A DNA stretch of 64,000 nt from Halobacteriovorax sp. GB3 (GTDB lineage Bacteria > Bdellovibrionota > Bacteriovoracia > Bacteriovoracales > Bacteriovoracaceae), in NCBI RefSeq assembly GCF_028649655.1, contig NZ_JAQSLN010000004.1, forward strand, positions 186,001 to 250,000, read 5' to 3'. Positions 24,213 to 31,443 of this stretch are shown piece after piece. How positions within the stretch are numbered: the stretch's first letter is position 1; each line of letters opens with the position of its first letter. A program made the position numbers and the translations under genes. The notes under the pieces were generated by a model. The model ran no database searches and had not been told where the DNA came from. It worked only from the letters and a program-made list of their open reading frames with translations.

Positions 24213-24251
24213 CAAAAAAGCCTTCTTTTAATCGAGAAGGCTTTTTTATTT
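24213..24251. terminator. Terminator after repeat R2
   Basis: AAAAAAGCCTTCT and AGAAGGCTTTTTT form a long stem with T-runs on both strands. It ends the minus-strand metallopeptidase gene of unit 3. Confidence 0.8.
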
Positions 24252-24986
24252 CGTTATCCCCCATACAGCTTCAATCATTTTAAAACCGGTAGAATCATAC
24301 TTTCTAAGCTCTCGCTTTGTTTTCGGGTAATAATCATTATTTCCAAAATAAGCTTCAGTTAACTCTGCAAAGTATTCTCTCATATTAGAGGAAGCATATG
24401 CTTTAACTAGTCTAGTAGGTTTTGATCGAGACGGGACTTCTCTATATAGGTTGTGCTTAACTGAGCTCTCAAATGCTTTCTTAATCAGTATATTCTCATC
24501 ACCCAAGTGAACCCAATGATAAGCATGACTCAATTCATGTAATAAAGTCATTGGTCCCCATTCAAAAACTTTATGGTGATACAAAACTTTGTCAGGATTA
24601 ATCATATGAATCCCACCGGCCATATCTGGGTTTAAACCATGTTCACTTAGCCAATTTCTACTTCTATGAAAAACGAAAACACCTAACTCTTTAGAACGAA
24701 AAGGATATTTCTTTTCACTTGAGACCCAAATTTTCACACTCTTAAGAAAAGTTAATGCTTTATTGGGAATGTTCAGTGTTATTTTCTTTAAGTCTTTTTC
24801 AAACTGTCTCTTAATATCAGAAAATAGTTTCTTATCTCGCTTTATAGGTTCTTCAATAAAGACATCCCATCCTTGTATATCAATACAGATATAGGACCAC
24901 TTTTGATCTCCATCATTAAAGCTAACAATTTTATCCTTAGCCTCTACGGCTATCGAAAAAAGAAATATTAGAACTATAAGTCTCAT
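24246..24986 (-). CDS. Array unit 3 cargo: secreted metallopeptidase (HELSH)
   Basis: The protein has a signal peptide (RLIVLIFLFSIAVEAK). The catalytic helix TLLHELSHAYHW carries HExxH, and MREYFAELTEAYFG, about 60 residues later, offers a glutamate, fitting a gluzincin-type zinc site. It has about 246 residues. The start lies in the array repeat (MVM start; the second ATG is preferred by spacing to AGG). It is a periplasmic or secreted protease; the family is not recognised with certainty. Confidence 0.75.
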   Translation of the reverse strand: MRLIVLIFLFSIAVEAKDKIVSFNDGDQKWSYICIDIQGWDVFIEEPIKRDKKLFSDIKRQFEKDLKKITLNIPNKALTFLKSVKIWVSSEKKYPFRSKELGVFVFHRSRNWLSEHGLNPDMAGGIHMINPDKVLYHHKVFEWGPMTLLHELSHAYHWVHLGDENILIKKAFESSVKHNLYREVPSRSKPTRLVKAYASSNMREYFAELTEAYFGNNDYYPKTKRELRKYDSTGFKMIEAVWGITK

Positions 24987-25178
24987 AACCATAACCTATT
25001 TTGTTTCCTCACTATATTTCAGCATGTTCACAACTTATTGAAAACTTATTTCACTAACTCAAAACAAGCATACAAATATCACAGAGGAAAATAACCTTAA
25101 AGGCCAAAAAGTAGAATTATTTTAAGTGCTCAGGATTAAGGAAGAAAAGTTCGCGTCAACGTTGCTGATGGACCACCA
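24984..25178 (+). repeat. Array repeat R3 (full length, diverged)
   Basis: It starts CATAACCATAACCTATTTTGTTTCCTCAC and keeps ACAGAGGAAAATAACC and AGTTCGCGT; it ends GCTGATGGACCACCA. The tRNA-flank tail and terminator present elsewhere are missing here. Confidence 0.8.
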
Positions 25179-25243
25179 AAAATCCCTTTAGGTAAGTGAA
25201 TATATTTAAAGTTTTTTTTATTTCTCTATTTAATTCAAGATAT

Positions 25244-25651
25244 CTATTCTGTTTTACATTTAAGGTAGTATATTGGTTCTTTTTTTGTTCTCTCATTAAT
25301 AGATATAACATACTCTCCCTTAGCATTCCTACCTTGAGGAGACCAAATATTTACACCTTGCTCTATGTCTTTAAATGAAATTAGTAAATCTGGTGCACTT
25401 GAAGATGGTGTAGTTTTTTCTGCATAAACAGTATAAGAAAATCTTTCTCCAATATAGTTTGCAACAATAGTATTCTTCTCCTTTTTAAATGGCTTCGCTT
25501 TTACTTCGGACCCCTTTAAAAGAACTGATGTGTTCTGGCCACCAGCCTTCTTCTGAACATGGACTCCACAAGTTAAATCAGATATTGAATTTGTTGCAGC
25601 GTAAACAGACACTGCCATAAAAATTGAAAAAGAAGTGATCATAATTTTCAT
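25244..25651 (-). CDS. Array unit 4 cargo: small exported protein, unknown function
   Basis: The protein has 135 residues. A signal peptide (cleavage near VYAA) is followed by a beta-rich domain with two cysteines at its ends (DLTCGVHV and YYLKCKTE), likely a disulfide. AAAGGAAATAAA precedes the ATG. It is the last of three minus-strand genes in the unit. No family is recognised. Confidence 0.65.
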   Translation of the reverse strand: MKIMITSFSIFMAVSVYAATNSISDLTCGVHVQKKAGGQNTSVLLKGSEVKAKPFKKEKNTIVANYIGERFSYTVYAEKTTPSSSAPDLLISFKDIEQGVNIWSPQGRNAKGEYVISINERTKKEPIYYLKCKTE

Positions 25652-25707
25652 TTTATTTCCTTTTTAATTAATTAGTTCTCTAAATGACTAACACTAAATT
25701 TAAAAAA

Positions 25708-25995
25708 CTAAGCAGCATCTTTAAGCTTCTCTATCTTTTTCAAAAGAGAACTATATCCCTGCATTTTCTTAATTCCATTTGGAAATAAAAGACTCTCTAC
25801 TCGAACACCATACAAGACAGAAAACTTCGCCGCCAACTCTACTCCAATATTTCGCCTATCGTTCTCAAGAGCAGAAAGATTAGAAACTGAAATATCAATC
25901 GCTTCTGAGACTTGAGCTTGAGTAAACCCAAATCTCACTCTCATGGCCTTAAGGATTTTTCCTGAAGTTAGTTTTACTTTATCAATAGAGCCCAT
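25708..25995 (-). CDS. Array unit 4 cargo: XRE-type helix-turn-helix regulator
   Basis: The protein has 95 residues. HTH_3 domain at about residues 9-65: LKAMRVRFGFTQAQVSEAIDISVSNLSALENDRRNIGVELAAKFSVLYGV. The start with AAAGGAAAAAAT before ATGGG is preferred over an upstream ATG. It lies between a GNAT gene and a small exported protein gene, all in one direction. No toxin-like partner is evident, so an antitoxin role is possible but unsupported. Confidence 0.85.
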   Translation of the reverse strand: MGSIDKVKLTSGKILKAMRVRFGFTQAQVSEAIDISVSNLSALENDRRNIGVELAAKFSVLYGVRVESLLFPNGIKKMQGYSSLLKKIEKLKDAA

Positions 25996-26054
25996 ATTTT
26001 TTCCTTTAATTATAATCATGATCAGGCGTAATTTTTATCACTTTGATAACAATT

Positions 26055-26636
26055 CTAGACTTCACACATTGATAAATTAAATACTTCGGAAACTTTTTTA
26101 CTAGGTCTTCTGTACCCAGTTCTAAAATCAACCGCGTCCCTTTCGTCTTTATTAAAAAAGTATGTAAGTTCAGCTAATGTTCCATATCCTGCATTAATCT
26201 TCATTCCAGTGAAAACAAACCCAGCTTTTAACTTAGGTATAATAATGTCGTTATTAGTAGTGTTGTGATAACTTTGAATTTTTCTATAACCTATATCTTT
26301 TGCTCTCTCTATAGTCTCTTGAAGCATCAATTTATATAAACCTCTACCTCGAAAGTCTTTTTTAACGTAAGACATACACATCATAATTGTATCTATCGAA
26401 ATTTGATTAGAGAAAGATCGTGCAACGACAACATCATCTCGCTTTACTATAAAATATAAAAATGCCTCATCCTTAAAATCTGGCTTAATAGATCTATACC
26501 TTTCTTTTTCTTCTTCAGAATAGAAGATAGAATTTCCGCTATGTAAGAATTCTTGAAATTCTTCATTAGATTCTTCTTTAAATCCATCGAAAAAAACTTC
26601 ACTCGATACACATTCAATTATAAAACTCTCGTCCAT
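26055..26636 (-). CDS. Array unit 4 cargo: GNAT-family N-acetyltransferase
   Basis: The GNAT core is MMCMSYVKKDFRGRGLYKLMLQETIERAKDIGYRKIQSYHN, with the R-G-R-G-x acetyl-CoA loop, followed by NDIIIPKLKAGFVFTGM. It has about 193 residues. It is the first gene of unit 4. Its MVM start is encoded by repeat R4, like the genes of units 2 and 3; AGG spacing favours the second ATG. The substrate is unknown. GNAT genes are common cassette cargo in integrons. Confidence 0.85.
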   Translation of the reverse strand: MDESFIIECVSSEVFFDGFKEESNEEFQEFLHSGNSIFYSEEEKERYRSIKPDFKDEAFLYFIVKRDDVVVARSFSNQISIDTIMMCMSYVKKDFRGRGLYKLMLQETIERAKDIGYRKIQSYHNTTNNDIIIPKLKAGFVFTGMKINAGYGTLAELTYFFNKDERDAVDFRTGYRRPSKKVSEVFNLSMCEV

Positions 26637-26841
26637 AACCATAACCTTTTTTGTTTCCTCGGATAATTATCCCAAGCTTTTAACTTGTTGAAAACTCATT
26701 TAATAAGTTCAAAATATATAGGTAAATATCGTTGAGGAAAATAACCTTCACTATAAAAAAACAGAATCATATTAATATCTTACAAGTGAGGACTGAAGCC
26801 GAAGGGTTCAGAGTTCGCGTAAGCAACTGAATGGACCACCA
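26634..26841 (+). repeat. Array repeat R4 (full length)
   Basis: The left edge CATAACCATAACCT provides the start of the GNAT gene. It contains GTTTCCTC and GTTGAGGAAAAT, then a hairpin CTGAAGCC-GAA-GGGTTCAG, AGTTCGCGTAAGCAACTG and ATGGACCACCA. It continues into a tail TTTTTTGGGTGAACCATTGCCCACTAAGTTA close to the flank of the intact tRNA. Confidence 0.85.
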
Positions 26842-26906
26842 CAGATTTTTTGGGTGAACCATTGCCCACTAAGTTAAGAAAACAGATCAAATTCCGAAGA
26901 GATACT

Positions 26907-27746
26907 ATGTCGCTAAACTTCAATAAATCACTTGTTCTACCTTGGTCAGATGAACTCAGTCAAAAAGAACCATACGAGTATCCTTTTCTATCTTCTTATG
27001 TGAGAAAGAATAAAACTCTTCACTACATAGCTACACTGCATTCAACTGAAGAAGGTTCTGAAACATTCAAATTGATAGAAGAGACGATTAAAAAGAATTC
27101 AATCAATATTGTTATTGTTGAAGGAATTCCTAATTCGCGAGGTATATCGCCAGACTCATTTAAGAATTGGGCAAACAACCAAGGTAAAGAAGGAAGATAC
27201 GATGGCTTTGAAACTGCTTTCACAATTAAAACTTCAGTAGCACTAAATATTTCATTCATTGGTGGTGAACCGGAAGAGATATTTATTTATGATAAATTAG
27301 TAAGTCAAAACTTTAAAATAGAAGACTATCTTTTCTATACCTTCATCCAGCAACTCTTTCAGGCCAAGGAAGCAAAGACTCTAGACACTCTATCTCTAGA
27401 AAGTAAATTCAATAACTTCATAAAACAAAAAATATCTCAACTTAACATCAATAAAAACTTTACTCTAAATGACTTTTACGACTGGTATCTATCGAATAAT
27501 TTAGCATCATTCAATATAGACGACATTATTCCAGAAACTTGTGCTCCTTACTCATCAGGAAGATTACTTACTCAAAAAGTCTCATCCGCAATTTGTATAC
27601 TTCGAGACCAATTTATTGTTTCTGTTATCGAAAAATCTTTGAATAGTTATAATAATGTTTTAGTTGTTTATGGTGGTAGCCACTGGTCAACTCAAAGAGA
27701 ATCACTAGAGAATACTTTAGGAGTACCAAAATTTAGTCAACTATAA
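26907..27746 (+). CDS. Array unit 5 cargo: TraB/TIKI-like protein
   Basis: The protein has 279 residues and no signal peptide. An N-terminal IATLHSTEEGSETFKLIEE and INIVIVEGIPN, and a C-terminal NNVLVVYGGSHWSTQRESLE, follow the TraB/GumN/TIKI layout, where GxxH motifs at each end form the metal site. It is a plus-strand gene; its TAA is followed six bases later by a fresh ATAACCAT repeat edge. The upstream in-frame TTG lies within the repeat tail, so the later ATG with AGAGA is preferred. Assignment is tentative. Confidence 0.55.
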   Translation: MSLNFNKSLVLPWSDELSQKEPYEYPFLSSYVRKNKTLHYIATLHSTEEGSETFKLIEETIKKNSINIVIVEGIPNSRGISPDSFKNWANNQGKEGRYDGFETAFTIKTSVALNISFIGGEPEEIFIYDKLVSQNFKIEDYLFYTFIQQLFQAKEAKTLDTLSLESKFNNFIKQKISQLNINKNFTLNDFYDWYLSNNLASFNIDDIIPETCAPYSSGRLLTQKVSSAICILRDQFIVSVIEKSLNSYNNVLVVYGGSHWSTQRESLENTLGVPKFSQL

Positions 27747-27750
27747 ATTC

Positions 27751-27858
27751 ATAACCATTACCAGGCCAAAGAAAAAGTTGAATCATATTAAACAATTAGA
27801 ACTAAAAACTGAAGATACAAGGGTTCAGAGCTCGCCTAAGCAACTCGATGGACCACTA
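27751..27858 (+). repeat. Array repeat R5 (internally deleted)
   Basis: ATAACCATTACC jumps directly to CCAAAGAAAAAGTTGAATCATATTAA, so about 80 bp of the repeat centre (the part between the TTTCCTCA/TGAGGAAA arms) is missing. The hairpin CTGAAGATACAAGGGTTCAG and the end CTCGATGGACCACTA remain. Confidence 0.75.
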
Positions 27859-27859
27859 T

Positions 27860-27893
27860 AAAAAAGATCAGACGTTTACGTCTGAGCTTTTTT
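27860..27893. terminator. Terminator after repeat R5
   Basis: TCAGACG and CGTCTGA form a stem with loop TTTA, with A- and T-runs outside. It is nearly identical to the terminator after R1 and ends the MerR gene. Confidence 0.8.
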
Positions 27894-27897
27894 ATTT

Positions 27898-28821
27898 CTA
27901 TTTTTTAAGTAAATTATAAACAATTGATACAAAACGATAAGGAAGACCGACAGAGAACCTTTCTTTTTCTCCCTCCGTATACATATTAGTTAAGATGAAG
28001 ATTTCATCATCATGATACAACTTACTTAGATCACTATTTTCTTTTAGCATCCCATTATTTTGTAGCTCTATTTTAGTGAAGATTGCATTCCATGAATGAT
28101 TAAAAGTACTCATTGTCTTATTAACCCATTCTGTTATTTTTAAATTAACTTCCTTCTTACTTTCTAAATTTTTTATATTAAAATCTTCGTTAGTTATAGT
28201 TTTAAGAAGCTCAGGACTTAAAAAGAATACAAATGCGTTTCTAAATTGCTGTTCTTCTGATGATACTACTACCTTTAAGTCATTATGATATTTAGTAGAT
28301 AACCCCTCATGAATATGCATTAAATCTGTAGAATGAAGTATCTTCATCGGGAACTCATTCCCCTCTGTTCCACTTAAATGAGTAAATGTTTCGTAAAAAA
28401 CTTCTAAATAGGGCATTCGGCCTCTAACAACATTTTTTTCTTCAAAAGATTTAACAAATTCCATAATTAATCCCTCCTTTAAGAGACTTTCTATTGAGGA
28501 GTTTAAAGATAAAGACTGAAGAGTTTTAACAAGTTGTTCGTTTTTTTGATTTAACTCTCTAACTAACTTTTTGTTTCGTGCTAAAGCATTTAAAAGTTTT
28601 TGCTCAAATTCTTCTTCAGGGTTTTCAATAACGGACTTAATCTCTTTTAAGGATAAACCTTGGTCCTGAAGAGTGCGTATCCGTTTGATTAATAAACAAT
28701 CCTGCTCCGAGTAAGACCGATACTTTCCTATTCGACTAGCTTTAAACAAGTTCAGTGATTCAAAATGGCGAATCATTCTTTGACTTATACCTGTTCGTTT
28801 TTCAACTTCTCCAATCTTCAT
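27898..28821 (-). CDS. Array unit 6 cargo: MerR-family regulator with a large C-terminal domain
   Basis: The N-terminal MerR winged helix is clear (KIGEVEKRTGISQRMIRHFESLNLFKASRIGKYRSYSEQDCLLIKRIRTLQDQGLSLKEIKSVIE), followed by a coiled-coil dimer helix and about 180 residues of effector-like domain without cysteines in the metal-MerR positions. It has 307 residues, longer than metal-type MerR and more like multidrug-binding types. A 20-bp element ACCTGACATAGTGTCAGACT upstream contains CTGACA-TAG-TGTCAG, a likely autoregulatory operator. Confidence 0.9.
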   Translation of the reverse strand: MKIGEVEKRTGISQRMIRHFESLNLFKASRIGKYRSYSEQDCLLIKRIRTLQDQGLSLKEIKSVIENPEEEFEQKLLNALARNKKLVRELNQKNEQLVKTLQSLSLNSSIESLLKEGLIMEFVKSFEEKNVVRGRMPYLEVFYETFTHLSGTEGNEFPMKILHSTDLMHIHEGLSTKYHNDLKVVVSSEEQQFRNAFVFFLSPELLKTITNEDFNIKNLESKKEVNLKITEWVNKTMSTFNHSWNAIFTKIELQNNGMLKENSDLSKLYHDDEIFILTNMYTEGEKERFSVGLPYRFVSIVYNLLKK

Positions 28822-28856
28822 TTCTTATTAATTTCTCCGTTAAATAGATTATCGAA

Positions 28857-28873
28857 CCTGACATAGTGTCAGA
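28857..28873. promoter_or_regulatory. Inverted repeat upstream of the MerR gene
   Basis: CTGACA and TGTCAG are separated by TAG about 40 bp before the MerR start, the size and position expected for a MerR operator or spacer region. Confidence 0.45.
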
Positions 28874-28893
28874 CTTTAGAGAGAAAATAATTC

Positions 28894-29102
28894 CATAATC
28901 ATGACCTAAATAGTTTCCTCACAACATTATTCCAAGTTCACAACCTATTGAAAACTCATTTAATCAATTCAAAATATACAGATCAATATCACTGAGAAAA
29001 AGAACCAAACTAAAGAAAAATAAGAATTATATTAAACTCTTGGATCTGAGGACTGAAGCCGCGAGGGTTCAGAGTTCGTGCAATCAAATGGATGGCCTAC
29101 CA
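28894..29102 (+). repeat. Array repeat R6 (full length)
   Basis: The left edge is diverged (CATAATCATGACCT). GTTTCCTCAC and CACTGAGAAAAAGAACC follow, then AAGAATTATATTAA, a GCGA-loop hairpin CTGAAGCCGCGAGGGTTCAG, AGTTCGTGCAATCAAATGG and ATGGCCTACCA. A truncated tRNA-flank tail (TTTTGGGCGAACAAATGCC) follows. Confidence 0.85.
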
Positions 29103-29163
29103 TTTAACTTTTGGGCGAACAAATGCCTACTTTTTTATTTTTAAAGATTGATTTTAGCTTACT

Positions 29164-29648
29164 TTAATTTTCAGCAGAGCCTTTAAAACGATAAGATACA
29201 CTGCAATCATATTTGTGCTTTTCCCACTTATCGCTATGTCCTTTAACCAGAATTGATGAATCCTTTCTTATTTGAATATTAGCAACACCGCTTATTTTAT
29301 TATCATCTAAGGAAAAAGAAATATTTATAGTTATTGATTCAACACCCAAGTCTGCGTCTGTAGCATAATGAAAGCTCATCTTATTTGACTCATATGAAAG
29401 ATCAAGAACATTATAATCTATCCCCTGAAACTCGAAGAAATGACTCTTTGCATTTTTGCTAGTCTTAATTTTAAACTGAACATTTTGAACCAACTCTCCA
29501 CATAATGCTGATGGATTTTTCTTAGTCCAACGAACTTCACTTGGGACTACGATGAACGTTTTTCTCTATTTTTAGCCATCAGAGAAAAACTCATAACTGA
29601 AGCAAACAATATGCAACCAAACTTATTAATCAGCACTATAAATTCCAT
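29164..29648 (-). pseudogene. Array unit 7 cargo: exported protein gene with a frameshift
   Basis: The 3' part is an open frame of about 109 codons beginning near a TTG, with no proper start. Its frame stays open upstream for a further 24 codons. In another frame an ATG begins a signal-peptide-like stretch (MEFIVLINKFGCILFASVM...SLMAKNREK). Adding one A to the AAAAA run near 29558-29562 would join the two into a continuous exported protein of about 160 residues. It is either a true one-base deletion or a homopolymer sequencing error. No family is recognised. Confidence 0.6.
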
Positions 29649-29655
29649 TGAAATA

Positions 29656-29712
29656 CATAACCATAACCTGTTCTGTTTCCTCAAAGAATTATTCCAAGCT
29701 TTCGATTAAAAA
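29656..29712 (+). repeat. Array repeat R7 (left part only)
   Basis: CATAACCATAACCTGTTCTGTTTCCTCA and ATTATTCCAAGCTTT are kept; the rest of the repeat, including the tRNA-like end, is gone. It abuts the 3' end of the next minus-strand gene. Confidence 0.75.
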
Positions 29713-29726
29713 TTGATTTTTACTAA

Positions 29727-30194
29727 TTATCTTTGAATAGCTGACGGACTTGCCTTTATAGTTTCACTTGAGTTCGACTCTGTCTGCTTAAGCAAATGTC
29801 TAGAAGAGTTATTGATGCTATCATCTCTTCTATAGACAAGACCATTACAAGTAATCAAACCATCGCCACTATCAAGAGTGCAATCTTGACGTTTTGCAAG
29901 TTTGCTCTGGCAAGACACTTCTAATTGCATGCAGACTTCATGTGGGTTCATATTGTATAATTTCCCTAATTGCATATACTTTAAATCACCTTGCGGATTT
30001 GAAGCTCCGTATCTGGAATTATACATATCTACTTTACGTTTAAAAAAATTGTGATTCGCGTTCCCTGTATTCATCATTCCTGTAAAAGGAGCTGGAGAAA
30101 GTTCCTGGCGCGGAATATCAGATTCGTTCCAATCAGTTTCATTTGCACTTGTAGACATAGAAGATAAAAGTATTAACATTAACAATATTTTCAT
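29727..30194 (-). CDS. Array unit 8 cargo: exported protein, unknown function
   Basis: The protein has 155 residues from the ATG at the signal peptide (MKILLMLILLSSMSTSANE). The mature part has cysteines in HEVCMQLEVSCQS and RQDCTLDSGDGLITCNG, probably two disulfides, and a Ser/Asn-rich tail. An in-frame ATG nine codons upstream would precede the signal peptide with charged residues and is less likely. No family is recognised. Confidence 0.65.
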   Translation of the reverse strand: MKILLMLILLSSMSTSANETDWNESDIPRQELSPAPFTGMMNTGNANHNFFKRKVDMYNSRYGASNPQGDLKYMQLGKLYNMNPHEVCMQLEVSCQSKLAKRQDCTLDSGDGLITCNGLVYRRDDSINNSSRHLLKQTESNSSETIKASPSAIQR

Positions 30195-30447
30195 GAAATA
30201 CTTATCGTAATTTCTAAACAAAAACTGAGCGCTTTATGTTTAAATTATTAGTCATGTAGCAAAGATTTTAAATTATTATATATCTACGAGTATTAATTTC
30301 TTTAAAGAACCTTGTTTAAGTTTGGTCACGAGATGTCACAATCAAGATTATGACCTACTATAACTAAAGCTATTTCCTTCATAAACATAAGCTAGTCATA
30401 AAACTCATCGTTTATATCTAGATGCTCAACATTTCCTTTAAAGTTCT

Positions 30448-30817
30448 TTAACGATTTTTGTAAAAAAATTTATCCTTTTCTAAAATATTATTTAAATTTT
30501 CAAAGCAATAACTTGCAGTATCTTTTGCTACGTTTGAAGGCGCTCTATCACCATACTGATATCCCAACAAATGTATAAACTCATGAAAAATAGTGTCTCC
30601 GACCTCATCTTCTAGGTTTCGACTTAATTGACGAAAATCTTGATTTAAAGCGTTCACTGACAAGCTAATGTGTGGATAATTACTATCGGTAGTAGCAGAA
30701 GCTGTATTGGCCCATGCCTTTATTTTTTCACCATAACAAGTTTATCAATCGTCCGGCATCTTTTCTTCTATACTTACTTATTTCTTTGATACAGTTAAGT
30801 CCCTTGTAGAGAGAGTT
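30448..30817 (-). pseudogene. Truncated, frameshifted secreted metallopeptidase fragment
   Basis: The 3' frame encodes YGEKIKAWANTASATTD... and GDTIFHEFIHLLGYQ, with an HExxH zinc motif. Upstream, a different frame continues plausibly (LYKGLNCIKEISKYRRKDAG) up to a frame break near 30740; its 5' end is cut off by the last array repeat. No start codon or signal peptide survives. It is a dead cassette gene. Confidence 0.6.
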
Positions 30818-30820
30818 CTA

Positions 30821-30893
30821 AAGTTATCAACACAGGTAAATATCGCTGAGGACTGAATCCGCAAGAGTTCAGAATTGCGCGAGTGTTCTTGAA
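30821..30893 (+). repeat. Array repeat R8 (degenerate right end of the array)
   Basis: AACACAGGTAAATATCGCTGAGGA joins directly to the hairpin CTGAATCCGCAAGAGTTCAG, then AATTGCGCGAGTG. The tRNA-like end is lost. No repeat is seen beyond this point, so it marks the right limit of the array. Confidence 0.7.
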
Positions 30894-30908
30894 TAAAAAA
30901 AACATGCA

Positions 30909-31274
30909 TCAGTAATGCGAATCTTCAGGTATCCAACAAGGTGCCGTGATTATCAAGTAAACGAACTCTTCTTCACTATCATTTACGAAAGCATGTTTTT
31001 CATTCGGTTTTGTATAGACAAGACTTCCAGTCTTAACACTTTTCTCGATTCCATCGATAATGGCCCGTCCACACCCACGAAGAATGAAGTAAGACTCTTC
31101 TCTTTCTTTGTGATAGTGCTCATCAGATTTTCCACCAGCAGGTAGTTTTACTATAGCTACCGTATGGTGTTCACTTGCTCCTGTTGAATCATGCCTTCCG
31201 ACAAGAACACTAAACATATCTCCGCCTGGAAATGTCTTAAAATTAACATCCTCTACTGATTCAATTATTTTCAT
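30909..31274 (-). CDS. Cupin-domain protein
   Basis: The protein has 121 residues. It is a single cupin barrel with motif 1 DEHYHKEREESYFILRGCG and motif 2 YTKPNEKHAF: the histidines and glutamate form the usual metal site. The reaction is not predictable from this alone. It is the first ordinary gene after the repeat array, followed upstream on the same strand by a small secreted peptide gene. A good start context is ATTGGAGAAGTA. Confidence 0.85.
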   Translation of the reverse strand: MKIIESVEDVNFKTFPGGDMFSVLVGRHDSTGASEHHTVAIVKLPAGGKSDEHYHKEREESYFILRGCGRAIIDGIEKSVKTGSLVYTKPNEKHAFVNDSEEEFVYLIITAPCWIPEDSHY

Positions 31275-31306
31275 TACTTCTCCAAGATTGAATATTCATT
31301 TTGAAC

Positions 31307-31408
31307 TTACCTTGTACATGAAAGCAAATAAACAGTACAATCGAGACTTCCTGCAAAAGCTGTTGGTAAGAAAAGAGCCATTAAAAGTAAAGTTGTAATC
31401 TTTTTCAT
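31307..31408 (-). CDS. Small secreted peptide of 33 residues
   Basis: AAAGAGGAACATT precedes ATGAAAAAG. The product is a textbook signal peptide (basic KK, hydrophobic core, cleavage near AFAG) followed by only 14 residues that contain two cysteines (DCTVYLLSC), giving a mature disulfide-capable peptide. It is shorter than most gene finders report. It lies between the cupin and epimerase genes on the same strand. The function is unknown. Confidence 0.6.
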   Translation of the reverse strand: MKKITTLLLMALFLPTAFAGSLDCTVYLLSCTR

Positions 31409-31443
31409 AATGTTCCTCTTTAAGTTATAATAAAAATATTTTT

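Noticed and set aside
25708-26636. XRE plus GNAT as a toxin-antitoxin pair
   Set aside because: GNAT toxins usually pair with RHH antitoxins, and here an exported protein gene follows; nothing in the sequence supports toxicity.
21300-30893. CRISPR array
   Set aside because: Repeats are about 195 bp, separated by 1-kb gene units and not by uniform 30-40 bp spacers, and no cas genes are present.
21300-30893. Classical integron cassette array
   Set aside because: The spacing and cargo look similar, but the repeat end is tRNA-derived, I cannot find the RYYYAAC/GTTRRRY boxes in the right layout, and no integrase or attI is visible.
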